A stretch of 64,000 nt of DNA from Saltatorellus ferox (GTDB lineage Bacteria; Planctomycetota; UBA1135; GCA-002686595), in assembly GCA_007751475.1 (NCBI GenBank), contig CP036434.1, forward strand, positions 3,477,524-3,541,523, in the 5' to 3' direction. Positions 15,701 to 24,760 of this stretch are shown piece after piece. Each line of letters starts with the position of its first letter. Positions within the stretch are counted from its first letter, which is position 1. Made by a program: the position numbers and the translations under genes. Below the pieces are notes generated by a model, which worked only from the letters and a program-made list of their open reading frames with translations, did not search any database and was not told where the DNA came from.

Positions 15701-18148
15701 TCAGTGGCTGACCCGGACGGCCGCGGCCGCGGTCGCCCCGCAGGCTCCTCCGCCCGAGGTCGAGGCGGTGCAAGCTGGATCATTCGAGCCGTCGCTGCAC
15801 GAGGCGCCGGAGCAGCTCTCGTCGTGATGGTCCCACGATGCGTTGCCGCACGCTTCTTTCCTCGTGGCGAGGCTCGAGCGCAGATAGCCCGTGCCCGGCT
15901 GGCGACGGACCCAGTACACCGCGTCGATCTCGTTGCCGCTGGCGGCAAGGCTAGCGAGCCTCGCCTCCGTCTCCTCGATGGATCCGTTCGCGAGTTCGAT
16001 CTGGCGGCGTGCCCGGGTCAGGATCGCGTCCAGTTGATCACTCGTCGTCGTCCGTCCCTTCGAGTCGATACCGAGGGGGATGGCGCCGAGTTCACGGAAT
16101 CGACGAACGGTCGAGCGCATCTCGGTGTCGAGGCTCGGGTCCGTGCTGTCCGTCAAGATCAGCACCCTCGCCATCGAGCCGAGGTTCGAGAGCTCCGTTT
16201 CCGTTGAAGGCGGCAGCCTCCGCGCAGGCGCGAACGGGCGAAGCGAACTCGTCTCGGTCGACGGGAGCGAGCGCTCGGCGGCTTCACGGTAGCGCGCTTC
16301 CGTGTCGTCCTGGTCCAAGAACCGAAGCGCTTCGTCGAGGGAGCCCGGGCGCTGCATCTCGGCGCTGTCGTTCATCGTTGCGCCGACGGGCATGCCGTGC
16401 ACATTCTGCTCGTCGATCGACGCGATGCCGCCGGCGATCCCACCGAAGACCGCGAGGGTCGCGACGACGCGCAGCATGCCGCGACGCTGACTACGGAGAT
16501 TCTTCTTCGCCTCGAGGCGCGCATCGCGCGCGGCCTCCGCCTGGACCCTGCGCTCCTCGGCAGCCGCAGCGCGGCGGGCGCGTCGTCCCGCTGGCGAATG
16601 GTGATGGGCCACGCTCGCGAGCGACTCCTTCATCCGGCCGAGGCCACGGATCTCCGCGGTCATGCCGAAGGCGTTGATTCGCTGGATGTCCTCGTCCGCG
16701 TCACGGCTCCCGTGGGAGGCAGCTCCAGACGATTGCCCTGACGGCGGCGGCGTGAAGGACGCTCGTTCGGCGCTGGGCTCGGACCTTCCGTGAACGGACG
16801 GAAGATCTGCTGGCCGCACCGTGAAGGGGTCCTCCGCCAGGACGAGCACGTCGATATCGCGTGCCATGGCGGCGGCGCTCGGATAACGCTTGTCGACATC
16901 GGCCATCGCGCGGCGCACGATCCAGCGAAGCGCTTCCGGCGTCCGCTTCGAGATCGACGAGAGGGAACCGTGCGCGGGGAAGCTGTTCTCGATCATCGAG
17001 TACAGCACCGCGCCAGCGCTGTAGAGGTCGAACTTGACGCCGTCGACGTCCTTGACGCGCTTGCCCGCGAGCGCGAGGCGAACGAGTTCCGGATCGCGGA
17101 AGAACTCGGTGCCGTGGGTCGTGAGCGTGAGCGCGGACTCCAGCGGCGTGACCAGCCCGAAGTCCACGACCTGGAGCCTGCCGCCCGCCACGAGGAGGTT
17201 GGACGGCTTCACGTCCTTGTGCCAGAGGCCTTCGCGGTGGAAGCGACCCAGTTGATCGCAGAGGTCACGGCTGTAGGCGATGACCTTCTTGAAGTCGGGG
17301 TCGGAGAGACCGTTCGGCCCGCTCATCGCGTGCATGCGCCGGGTGACCTGATCGAGATCTTCGCCCGGCACGAAAGGCATCACGTAGTGGAACGAGCCAT
17401 CGCCCAGTTCGTGCTCCAGGATCAGGCCGAGGTTCTTGGCGGCCTCCAGGGAGCGGCTCTCGCGGACGATCTGTGGGATGGTCGAACCGTAGCCGAGATC
17501 GAAGGCCTTGATGACGACGCGCTGGGGGACGGAGAGGCCGCGCCGCTCGAGTTCCTTCGCTCGGGCGTCCGTCGGGATCGCGCAGAAGAGGCGCGCACCG
17601 GAGCCGCCGGCCTGAAGTTCTTCCTGGATCTGGTAGCCCTCGAAGGCGGGGGCGGCGGGCTTCTGGCCACGGCGCGGGAATGGGGCGTTCGCAACGGAGA
17701 AGCGACCCGTGCGCGGCTCTCGATCGACCACGTCGGGCAGACGACGCTCGATGCCGTCCGTGAGAGCGCCCAGGCCGAGGAGGCGCACCGGATTGCCGAG
17801 GCCGATGCGATACAGGCTGGCGAGCGCGCCGGTGAACTCGTCTTCGACGGCGCCGGCGTAGTGCTTGCCGGCCTTCCAGCGCAGGAGTCCGAAGCTCGCG
17901 AGGCACAGCGGCAGGATCAGGCAGAGCGTCAGAAGGCTGCCCGCGAACTGCGTGACGTCCCTGACCTCGGAGATCGCGAACCTGGCGACGTGGCGAACCA
18001 GGCCGGAGACGAGCTGGATCCCGCCACCGAGCAGGGCACCCAGACCCTTCAGGATCTGGACCAGGACCCAGATAACGAGTACCGGGACCGTGAGGACGAC
18101 GACCGTGCCAAGGGCGAAGGCGAGGAATCCTAAGAGCGGTTGGGCCAT
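15701..18148 (-). CDS. Membrane serine/threonine protein kinase, unusual HKD-type
   Basis: An 815-residue protein. Two or three hydrophobic segments at the N-terminus (about 5-50 and 68-90) precede a cytoplasmic kinase domain (about 170-440). The glycine loop is degenerate (LQAGGSGARLF, 178-188). The ATP-binding lysine is K214 (VVIK), with E230 in helix C. The catalytic loop reads WHKDVKPSNLLV, H310-K311-D312 instead of HRD, and the Mg loop is VDFGLV with D329. A basic linker with coiled-coil character (AARRAAAAEERRVQAEA) precedes another hydrophobic segment, then a roughly 200-residue tail ending in a region with five cysteines. It is encoded 118 bases downstream of an ECF sigma factor gene on the same strand, the usual planctomycete pairing, so it may control or be controlled by that sigma factor. 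Confidence 0.9.
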   Translation of the reverse strand: MAQPLLGFLAFALGTVVVLTVPVLVIWVLVQILKGLGALLGGGIQLVSGLVRHVARFAISEVRDVTQFAGSLLTLCLILPLCLASFGLLRWKAGKHYAGAVEDEFTGALASLYRIGLGNPVRLLGLGALTDGIERRLPDVVDREPRTGRFSVANAPFPRRGQKPAAPAFEGYQIQEELQAGGSGARLFCAIPTDARAKELERRGLSVPQRVVIKAFDLGYGSTIPQIVRESRSLEAAKNLGLILEHELGDGSFHYVMPFVPGEDLDQVTRRMHAMSGPNGLSDPDFKKVIAYSRDLCDQLGRFHREGLWHKDVKPSNLLVAGGRLQVVDFGLVTPLESALTLTTHGTEFFRDPELVRLALAGKRVKDVDGVKFDLYSAGAVLYSMIENSFPAHGSLSSISKRTPEALRWIVRRAMADVDKRYPSAAAMARDIDVLVLAEDPFTVRPADLPSVHGRSEPSAERASFTPPPSGQSSGAASHGSRDADEDIQRINAFGMTAEIRGLGRMKESLASVAHHHSPAGRRARRAAAAEERRVQAEAARDARLEAKKNLRSQRRGMLRVVATLAVFGGIAGGIASIDEQNVHGMPVGATMNDSAEMQRPGSLDEALRFLDQDDTEARYREAAERSLPSTETSSLRPFAPARRLPPSTETELSNLGSMARVLILTDSTDPSLDTEMRSTVRRFRELGAIPLGIDSKGRTTTSDQLDAILTRARRQIELANGSIEETEARLASLAASGNEIDAVYWVRRQPGTGYLRSSLATRKEACGNASWDHHDESCSGASCSDGSNDPACTASTSGGGACGATAAAAVRVSH

Positions 18149-18266
18149 GGGAGGAGTCGGAAGGAGAGTGTGCGGCAGGCGGGGAGGTCAGCGGGGGCGC
18201 CTCGATGGATCAGAGGCTCGATGTGCCAGGGGCTCGGCGGCCAGAGCCGTCAGGCACCCGAATGGG

Positions 18267-19025
18267 TCAGGCCCCGGGCGCCGAGGGCTCGGCGTGTCGC
18301 CGTCGGGCGGCGATTCGGCCGTAGATCTCGGCGATGGAGTCGTCGAAGGTGGCGTCCTCCGTCTTGTTGGGGATTCGCCCCAGTCCATTTCGCTCCATTT
18401 CCTGCCATTCGTCGTCGGAGAACGAAAAGCGCGCGAAGACATCGAAGAGGAGCCCCTGGAGCAGGGTCCTGGAGCGCGCGAGGCGGCGGCTGACCGTGGG
18501 CTCGCTGGTCCCGAGCGCCTCGGCGACCTCTCGGCCGCTTTGTCCCTCCAGAATGCGGAGGCGGAACGTCTCGAAGTCGAGCAGCTCGGCATCGCGTTCC
18601 AGCTGACGGAGGGCGGCCTCCACCTTGGCGTCGAAGACCTCCAGCTCGTAAGCCTCGTCCGGGGTCGGGAGGCCGGAACCCGGGTCCATCCCTTCCAGGC
18701 CATCGAGGGCGAGCGGTTTGACGCCGCTGCCGCGCTTCTGGGCGCCGCGGCGATCCATCTCATCGCTCAACGTGTACTTCGCGATCGCCAGGAGCCAGGT
18801 GGAGAAGCGTGCGCCCCTGGAGGGATCGTGGCGATCGATGGCTCCGGCCAGGGCCACCATCGTGTCCTGCGAGAGGTCCTGGACCGTCTCCACGCCGATG
18901 CGTCCACGGCCCCAGCGAGAGAGCTGGGATCTCAGAATAGGACCAAAGGTCTCCCAGAGCTCGAACCAGGCGGCGCCGTCGCGGGCGCGGAGGCGTCCGA
19001 TGAAGTTGGTGGTGAGGTCGTGCAA
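18267..19025 (-). CDS. ECF-type RNA polymerase sigma factor
   Basis: A 252-residue group 4 sigma factor. Region 2 is visible as QDLSQDTMVALAGAIDRHD followed by RFSTWLLAIAKYTLSDEMDR (core RNA polymerase and -10 binding). Region 4 is visible as FRLRILEGQSGREVAEALG with the helix-turn-helix SEPTVSRRLARSRTLL (-35 recognition). A C-terminal extension of about 55 residues after region 4 is not part of the standard fold. It lies directly upstream of the HKD kinase and is divergent from the coiled-coil protein gene at 19291, with a 265-base shared intergenic segment that could hold its target promoters. No separate anti-sigma gene is present; the kinase may take that role. Confidence 0.92.
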   Translation of the reverse strand: MHDLTTNFIGRLRARDGAAWFELWETFGPILRSQLSRWGRGRIGVETVQDLSQDTMVALAGAIDRHDPSRGARFSTWLLAIAKYTLSDEMDRRGAQKRGSGVKPLALDGLEGMDPGSGLPTPDEAYELEVFDAKVEAALRQLERDAELLDFETFRLRILEGQSGREVAEALGTSEPTVSRRLARSRTLLQGLLFDVFARFSFSDDEWQEMERNGLGRIPNKTEDATFDDSIAEIYGRIAARRRHAEPSAPGA

Positions 19026-19290
19026 GGAGGGCAGGAGGGGGCTGGAGAGAGAATCGGCGATGGATCCAGAGGGCGCCGAGGGCCGGTGGAGCCCGTTCCG
19101 TTGGCCTACGCGAGGCGGTCATCCCTATTCCATAGGAACCCATGGGGCGGCATCCGGCGGTCAAATTCGGAAGATGTTCGGGCACTTTGCGCGTGGGACG
19201 TGAAACGCCAGGAGCGGGTTTCCCAGGAACCCGGGTGAGGGCCCACTCCCGGGCCCGCTTCCCGAGACTCCTCCTGACGAATCCAAGAAC

Positions 19291-20133
19291 ATGTGCTTCA
19301 TCTTCAAAACCCTCTTCCGCACGGCCGCCATCGGAGCGGCGCTCACCGCAGCCGTCGTCGGCGGCTCCGCGATGATCGTCGGCCCGGATCGGGTCGGTGC
19401 CATGGCGGATCAACTTCAAACCCGGATCGAGCAGACGTTCGACGCCAACCTCGATGACCCCGCGGCCCTGGCTCGCCAGATCGCCCAGGCCAAGGAGCAG
19501 TACCCGGCCCGCATCCGCGAAGTCCGCCAGGACCTCGCCAGTCTGCGGGACGAGCGGGTTCAGCTCGAGCAAGACCAGGCGGTCTCCGAGCGGGTCGTCG
19601 TGCTCGTCGATCATGATCTCGCGAAACTCCTGCCCGAGGTCGAGAAGGTCCAGACGGCGCTGGCGGAGGGCGCTCCTCGCGCTCAGCTGGCCTCCGTCAG
19701 CTTCGATGGTGAGGAAATGAGCTACCGTCGAGCCAGCGCCAAGGTCAAGGAGATCGAGCGGACGCGCATGGCGCATGTCGCGCGTGCGGCCGACGCCCAG
19801 CACAACCTCAAGTATCTGCGCAACCAGGAAGAGCGCTTCGAGGCCATCCTCGACAAGCTCGAAGAGGAGAACGCTCAGTTCGAGGCGCAGCTCGCCCAGC
19901 TCAACAACGAGGTCAAGTCGATCGCTCGAAACGAGCGCCTGATCAAGATGCTTGAGGCTCGTCAGTCGACGCTGGACGAAGTGGAGACGTTCGAGGCCAG
20001 CAGCCTCGATCAGATCACGACTCTGCTCGAGCGCAAGCGCCTGGCGCAGGAGCTCGAACTCGATCAGCTGGCCAGCACCGTGGAGTCGATCGACTACGAA
20101 GAGCTCGCCAGGTCGGAGCTCACCGGCAACTGA
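19291..20133 (+). CDS. Membrane-anchored coiled-coil protein
   Basis: A 280-residue hypothetical protein. An N-terminal hydrophobic segment (about 8-32, FRTAAIGAALTAAVVGGSAM) anchors or exports it, and residues about 60-270 are almost continuous charged heptads (QIAQAKEQYPARIREVRQDL, KYLRNQEERFEAILDKLEEE). No catalytic motif is seen. The shape recalls PspA- or Smc-like stalk proteins, but I cannot assign a family. It is divergent from the sigma-kinase pair and might be regulated by that sigma factor, since both share the region 19026-19290. It ends in a strong terminator. Confidence 0.85.
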   Translation: MCFIFKTLFRTAAIGAALTAAVVGGSAMIVGPDRVGAMADQLQTRIEQTFDANLDDPAALARQIAQAKEQYPARIREVRQDLASLRDERVQLEQDQAVSERVVVLVDHDLAKLLPEVEKVQTALAEGAPRAQLASVSFDGEEMSYRRASAKVKEIERTRMAHVARAADAQHNLKYLRNQEERFEAILDKLEEENAQFEAQLAQLNNEVKSIARNERLIKMLEARQSTLDEVETFEASSLDQITTLLERKRLAQELELDQLASTVESIDYEELARSELTGN

Positions 20134-20167
20134 TCTTCCGAGCGGACCTCTCGGAACGCTCGATCCC

Positions 20168-20214
20168 GCCCGCGCGGTGACGCTCCTTCGGGGGTTTCAC
20201 CGCGCGGGCCTTTT
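20168..20214 (+). terminator. Intrinsic terminator of the coiled-coil gene
   Basis: Perfect 13-bp GC-rich stem (20168-20180 with 20197-20209), 16-base loop, followed by CTTTT. It starts 35 bases after the stop codon. Confidence 0.88.
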
Positions 20215-20267
20215 CGTGGACGATGCGATGGGCGTTGGCAGCCATCCGTTCGGCCCAGTCGATCAGA

Positions 20268-20348
20268 ACCCAGGTGGCCAATACCCAGGTGGCCAGTACC
20301 CAGGTGGCCAGTACCCAGGTGACCAGTACCCAGGTGACCAGCACCCAG
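20268..20348. repeat. 15-bp tandem repeat, about 5.4 copies
   Basis: Consensus acccaggtggccagt; units at 20268, 20283, 20298, 20313 and 20328 plus a 6-base remnant. They differ at one or two positions (GG/GA in the middle, last bases). The period is a multiple of three, so every frame gives a pentapeptide repeat. There are no spacers, so it is not a CRISPR array. Confidence 0.95.
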
Positions 20349-20636
20349 AACGGGTCGGACCCTGTCCGCCCGAAGGCGAACAGGGTCCTGAGTGTTGCGG
20401 GGGACGCGCACAAGTGCGCACCCGTCGGGCGCACGTCTTATCGACGCGTCCCCTTCGTACCGTCACTCATCATCTGATCACCTCCTTGTCTAGAACATCC
20501 CGCCCGAGCTGTGACATGCACGGGTAGGGCTACGGAGACAGGCCCTGGCGTCCCTGGGCCACATGCTTCGATCATGGGGAGGCGAGCCCGTGAATGCAAG
20601 GCCAAGAATCCCGGTAGATCCGGACACGGTCAAAGC

Positions 20637-20679
20637 AGCGCAGGCCAACCGCCCCGGAAAGGGACGGCTGACCTGCGCT
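20637..20679 (-). terminator. Long imperfect hairpin after the large lipoprotein gene
   Basis: Nineteen paired positions with three mismatches (20637-20655 with 20661-20679), loop GGAAA, about 50 bases beyond the stop of the minus-strand lipoprotein gene. It is probably its terminator, though only a weak T-run follows. The rest of 20488-20729 shows no gene. Confidence 0.6.
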
Positions 20680-20729
20680 GTAGACTCGAGCGGACCATGG
20701 GCGCGCTCAGCCACTTGAGGGCGGCTTGA

Positions 20730-23700
20730 TCAGTTGTTGGTCCAGCCGAAGCCGAGGGAGCTGACGGTCGGAACCGCGCCGGTCGCGACGTTGCTGATCA
20801 GCGAGATACGCACCTGGAAGAAGCGTGCCCCCTGGAGCTGAGCCGTATCGTTGCGCCAGTCCAGGCTGTTGCCGAGGAACGAGACGTTGTCGTTGATCTC
20901 GCTATCGCCCGTCATCGGATCGAACATCAGGTAGCGGAACGAGGCATCCCAGCACGAGGCGTTGCCTCGCCTGTTGAACTGAACGTCCTCAGGTCCGCCG
21001 TCGTAGTTCTCCGGCAGTTCTTTGAAGAAGTCGCCGTAGGGGTCCATCTTCTGACCGTTCTCGCGCTCCGGCGAGCCAGCCTGGATCTCCGCAGAGGATC
21101 CGCGGTAAGCCAGCTCGACCGCGGTGCCCTGGGGCTGATCGAGGAGCGTGGGGAAGATGACCGGCGCGACGATCGACGGGTTGCTGTAGCTCGCGTCGTA
21201 GTCCGTGTTCGGGTTGCCGGCCCCCGGGTTGAAGCTCGAGGGATCCACAGCCGCGAAGAAAATCGACGTCAGTCGGTTGACGCGCGAAACGAGGTCGAGG
21301 GCACCGTAGTAGAGCACGTTGTCGAGACCCGGGATCTCTGCACCAGGCGGCTGCGAGGTCGGGTCGTAGCCTCCGTTGGCGATCGTCTCGAGATCGGGGT
21401 CGATGATGTCGAGTACGCCAGCCTGGTTGGTTCCCCCGGCGCTATACGCGCGGAAGAAGGGCTGCATGCTCGCGTTGGCCAGTCCGTGGGCGAACGTGTT
21501 ACCCGAAGAGGCCGTACCGCTGTTGAAGCAGCGGAAGTCGAGTAGGAGGGGAAGAGCCGCCGTACGCATCTGACCCGGAAGGTAGAGCGGGTTCTCCAGC
21601 ACATCAGGCGACGGGGGACTCGGGATCGGAGAGAGAACGGGGCTGTTCGGCGTGGAGCAGTCCTCGCCCATCATGGTGACCACGGCGTGGCGGGGGTGCT
21701 CGAGGTTGACCTCCCAGTTCCGCAGGGGCGGAGCACCGTAGATGGTGTTGACGCCACCCAGGGTCATGATCGCCGTATCGCGCCAGGTGTAGAACTCCTT
21801 GTCGACCTCGGCCACACCCTGGTTCATGGGCAACGGAATCAACGTGGTGCCGTTGGGCGTGAGGCTCTGGTCGCCCGGATTGATGGTGTAGCCACGCTCG
21901 CGCGGGTGAACTTCTTCCAGGGGATCGGCCGTCTGATCGAGGAGGTTCTCGGTGAATCGGTTCTCGATACCGGAGCTCGCGTTCAGCAGGGCACCGTTGC
22001 TGGTGACCTCATCGGGCAGCGCCTTGGAATGGGCCATGTACATCGTGAAGTCGGGGTACGACTCGAAGATGGGGTTGCTGCCGAGCGGGCTGAGATAGGC
22101 GGCCTCGACGTCCACGTTGAGACGGTTGATATCCAGGCCCTTGGGGTAGTCGCCGTCTTCGTAGAGCGACAGACCGAAGTCGATGTAGCGCCAGACGAAC
22201 TGGGTCCGTGCACCCCTCGGGTTCAGCGGGAGCTGCGTGCCAGGTCCCGGGACCATGGCGCCCGGGAGCGGTTGGTCCGTCGTCACGAAGACCTGCTCTC
22301 GAACGACGGGGCGGGGCCGGAGGCGCTCTCGCGCCACATCAACGCTGCCCTGTCCGTTCCACTCGAGCTTGGGAATCCGCTCGGTGAGCACGTCGGAGGT
22401 GAGGTCAGCGAACGGTGCTTCCTCGTCGAGGCTCGTGAAGCGAGACACCCGGCTACCGCTCTGCTGAGTCGGGGCGGATTGGAGGACCGAGTATTCGATG
22501 GGGCTCAGGAGCGCAGACAGCGGGTTGCCGGCCAGGTCCTTGGGAGCCAGGTCTCCTTCGCCGAGGCTCAGGAAGAACGTCTCGACGGTTCCGTTCGTGT
22601 GTTCCAGCGGCACGATGGGCAGGAACGAGTACGTCCGAAGGTTGAGATCTCCCCGGAGTTCGCCGGCCACGTAGTCCGCAGCCTCCTGCGCGACCACCCT
22701 GCGCCGCGTCAACTTGATCGACTCGTAGGGCTCCATCTCGTCGCGGTTCATCGGCTCGCTAAAGCGGATGGCGAACTCGGCGTTCGTGGTGATGTCCACG
22801 TTCGGGGCATCCGGGAATCCGAACGAGTTCGGCGTCACCGTCACGAAGCACTCGGGGCGGGTCAGGTCATCGCTGTCAGGGGCCGAATCGTAGGCCGAGG
22901 CGTACTGCGCCGCTCCCTGGCCGTTTCCGACGAAGCCTGCGGCGGGATCCGCGGCGAACTGCGCCGGGACGGGCTCGAGGACCCTGACCTTGACGCTGGA
23001 GGCAACGCCGGTCACGGGGTTGAAGGCACCGGAGTCCAGGCTGCCTGGAATGGCGCTATTCCTGAGGACCATCGCCGAGATCCCCACGCTGGTGGTGAGG
23101 ACGTCTCCCTCGACGGGCCTCTGGGCGCAGAGGGTCGAGTTGAAGGTGATCGTCGGGATCGTGAACGCCATCGGATCCGAAGCGTCAGGCTGGAACACGC
23201 CCGCGAGATTGGCGCCCTGGGCGCCGATGATCTGGGGCATCTCGCGATCGGGGAGGAAGCCGCTGAACGGGTCACCCGTGACCTCGGCCAGTCCACCCGA
23301 GCGGAACGCGCGAACGACGTCCCGCGTGCTGCTGCCGAAGTCGAACGTGCCGTTGTCGTTCGTGACGACCGGATGGTTGCTCGGGTTGCTGAGCAGCGGG
23401 CTCACCTGGCCCACGGGCTTCACCGTGGGGATCCTGACCTGAATGTTCGCGAGTGTCGCGCTCAGGCTGGCGGGGAACCCCGTGAGGTTCGTGGCGATGT
23501 TGGTGGCGAGGGACTCTGCCGGCGAAATCGCCGGGTCGATGATGATCCGCGTGGGGTAGAACTCCGCGCCCGGTTGACCATCGAAGTCCGCGAGAGCGCC
23601 GAAGTTGGGGTCCGGGAAGATGCGGGCGAAGAAGGGGATCACCGGCGGGTTGCCCTGGATGACCTTGATGGAGGTCTGGGGCGTGATCGTGGCCGGATCG

Positions 23701-24263
23701 ATGATGTCATCGAACTGAAGCACGAACGCAGCGTTCCTGGGCACCATCGTGTAGTTACCCGTCCCCACGAAACCGAGATCGGTCACCGGTCGAACGCCGC
23801 CTGCGGCCTCGACGAGAGCGTCGATGAATCGCTCGCGCGGGCTCGTGCCGAGGAAGGGGTCGACGGTGGTGTCCGTCACGTCCTCGGCGATGCAAAGGGT
23901 CTCCATTCCGTTCACGGGATTGGTCGTGAGCGTGAACGGTGCGGACCAGGTACTGGCCTCGCGGGGGTCGATGACGAAGTCCGTGTGGACGACCTCGATG
24001 ATGGCTCCTGCGGCGTCACACGAAGCCACCGTCACGAGACGCCCGTAGTACTGGCGCGCCACGTGCACTTCGGTCGTGAGCCCGCGGAAGCTCGAGTCCA
24101 CGAAGAAGTTGCGCGAACCGTCCGGAGTGGACGCATACGTGCCCTCCGGCACCAGGTCCGCGTTCGGGGACTTGGTGTTGTTGCAGCCGAGCGTGGCGAA
24201 AGCCAGAGCCGCAGCCACCGAGGTGAGTGCGGTGCGTGTGGGGTTGTGGGTCCGGTGCGTCAT
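20730..24263 (-). CDS. Large lipoprotein with bacterial Ig-like (SbsA-type) domains
   Basis: An 1177-residue protein from ATG 24263. The signal peptide ends in the lipobox ATLGC (acylated Cys27), so it is anchored to a membrane and faces outward. Two segments fit the Big_5/SbsA Ig-like pattern that describes an extreme or border strand: NAAFVLQFDDIIDPATIT (about residues 170-190) and NAEFAIRFSEPMNRDEMEP (about 490-510). The rest is low in charged repeats and rich in Asn, Pro, Thr and Gly, typical of planctomycete surface proteins. No enzyme motif is seen. Upstream in-frame codons to 24704 are rejected because they are Pro/Arg-rich and precede the signal peptide. It is likely structural or an adhesin; this is inference. 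Confidence 0.85.
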   Translation of the reverse strand: MTHRTHNPTRTALTSVAAALAFATLGCNNTKSPNADLVPEGTYASTPDGSRNFFVDSSFRGLTTEVHVARQYYGRLVTVASCDAAGAIIEVVHTDFVIDPREASTWSAPFTLTTNPVNGMETLCIAEDVTDTTVDPFLGTSPRERFIDALVEAAGGVRPVTDLGFVGTGNYTMVPRNAAFVLQFDDIIDPATITPQTSIKVIQGNPPVIPFFARIFPDPNFGALADFDGQPGAEFYPTRIIIDPAISPAESLATNIATNLTGFPASLSATLANIQVRIPTVKPVGQVSPLLSNPSNHPVVTNDNGTFDFGSSTRDVVRAFRSGGLAEVTGDPFSGFLPDREMPQIIGAQGANLAGVFQPDASDPMAFTIPTITFNSTLCAQRPVEGDVLTTSVGISAMVLRNSAIPGSLDSGAFNPVTGVASSVKVRVLEPVPAQFAADPAAGFVGNGQGAAQYASAYDSAPDSDDLTRPECFVTVTPNSFGFPDAPNVDITTNAEFAIRFSEPMNRDEMEPYESIKLTRRRVVAQEAADYVAGELRGDLNLRTYSFLPIVPLEHTNGTVETFFLSLGEGDLAPKDLAGNPLSALLSPIEYSVLQSAPTQQSGSRVSRFTSLDEEAPFADLTSDVLTERIPKLEWNGQGSVDVARERLRPRPVVREQVFVTTDQPLPGAMVPGPGTQLPLNPRGARTQFVWRYIDFGLSLYEDGDYPKGLDINRLNVDVEAAYLSPLGSNPIFESYPDFTMYMAHSKALPDEVTSNGALLNASSGIENRFTENLLDQTADPLEEVHPRERGYTINPGDQSLTPNGTTLIPLPMNQGVAEVDKEFYTWRDTAIMTLGGVNTIYGAPPLRNWEVNLEHPRHAVVTMMGEDCSTPNSPVLSPIPSPPSPDVLENPLYLPGQMRTAALPLLLDFRCFNSGTASSGNTFAHGLANASMQPFFRAYSAGGTNQAGVLDIIDPDLETIANGGYDPTSQPPGAEIPGLDNVLYYGALDLVSRVNRLTSIFFAAVDPSSFNPGAGNPNTDYDASYSNPSIVAPVIFPTLLDQPQGTAVELAYRGSSAEIQAGSPERENGQKMDPYGDFFKELPENYDGGPEDVQFNRRGNASCWDASFRYLMFDPMTGDSEINDNVSFLGNSLDWRNDTAQLQGARFFQVRISLISNVATGAVPTVSSLGFGWTNN

Positions 24264-24760
24264 CTTGGAGATTGTCGTTGCGAAACCCGGCGACGGATTC
24301 GGCAGGGGCTCCGAACGGAGCGGTGAGCCGAGGGGGGTGTCGACGGTTGTGCGGGTCAGAGCCTTGCGCTCAGAATTCAGGGCTTCGTCACTCAGCGTTT
24401 CCTCCGTCGGAATGACGGTCGAAACGAAGGAGGAGACTCTTCGAAGGGGGGGAGCGGTCGGTCGAGGCGGGTGGTGGGGAGGGGCCAGGTCCGGAGGCGG
24501 GGGTCCCGTGAGATGATCCCAAGGGGGCGACCCCGAGGGAAAGATCATAGCGGCGGGAATGTCGTATCTGGGTCCTGTCTGGAACCTTCTGATCTTGGAT
24601 GGACAGCAAACGGCATTCCAGGCTCCGCGGGGCGGGAGCCCGCGCAGGTCGCACGGCACGGGTTTTGGGGATCCTTGCTGAAGCAGAGACGCCAGGAGCG
24701 CCACTGGCGCGCGTCAGGTTAGGGTTGTCATGCCATGGAGGCAAAGGAGTCGGCGCACGA
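24264..24760. other. Divergent intergenic region without recognisable gene
   Basis: 497 bases between the minus-strand lipoprotein and the plus-strand glycosyltransferase. It should hold both promoters. Open frames through it give Pro/Arg/Ser-rich translations with no homology that I recognise. AAAGGAG at 24743-24749 is the probable ribosome binding site for the gene at 24761. Confidence 0.6.

Larger units (their letters stand above)
20120..20473 (-). pseudogene. Small ORF with ideal ribosome binding site, broken by an in-frame stop
   Basis: On the minus strand AAGGAGGTGATC (20487-20476), fully complementary to a 16S rRNA 3' end, sits seven bases before ATG ATG at 20473-20468. The frame codes MMSDGTKGTRR and then meets TAA (20440-20438). 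It continues in the same frame, without further stops, for 104 codons (from GTG at 20434) down to 20120, through the pentapeptide repeat WVLVT/WVLAT encoded by the 15-bp repeats. The far end overlaps the coiled-coil gene and its terminator, so the distal part is probably not a working protein. It could be a decayed gene, a short leader peptide, or an accident of a repeat-rich spacer. I recognise no family. Confidence 0.4.

Noticed and set aside
16790-18133. A 447-codon plus-strand ORF opposite the first kinase, and similar long shadows opposite the 24 kb lipoprotein
   Set aside because: Antisense shadows; the minus-strand frames carry real motifs.
20223-20477. Plus-strand ORF of 84 codons through the 15-bp repeats
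   Set aside because: It consists mainly of the repeat-encoded TQVAS pentapeptide, has no ribosome binding site, and every frame of such a repeat is open.
20476-20487. Match to the 3' end of 16S rRNA on the plus strand (gatcacctcctt), which might indicate an rRNA fragment
   Set aside because: Only these 12 bases match and the flanks are unrelated. The reverse complement works better as a Shine-Dalgarno site.
24264-24704. N-terminal extension of the large lipoprotein to 24704
   Set aside because: The added residues are Pro/Arg-rich and lie in front of a complete lipoprotein signal peptide.
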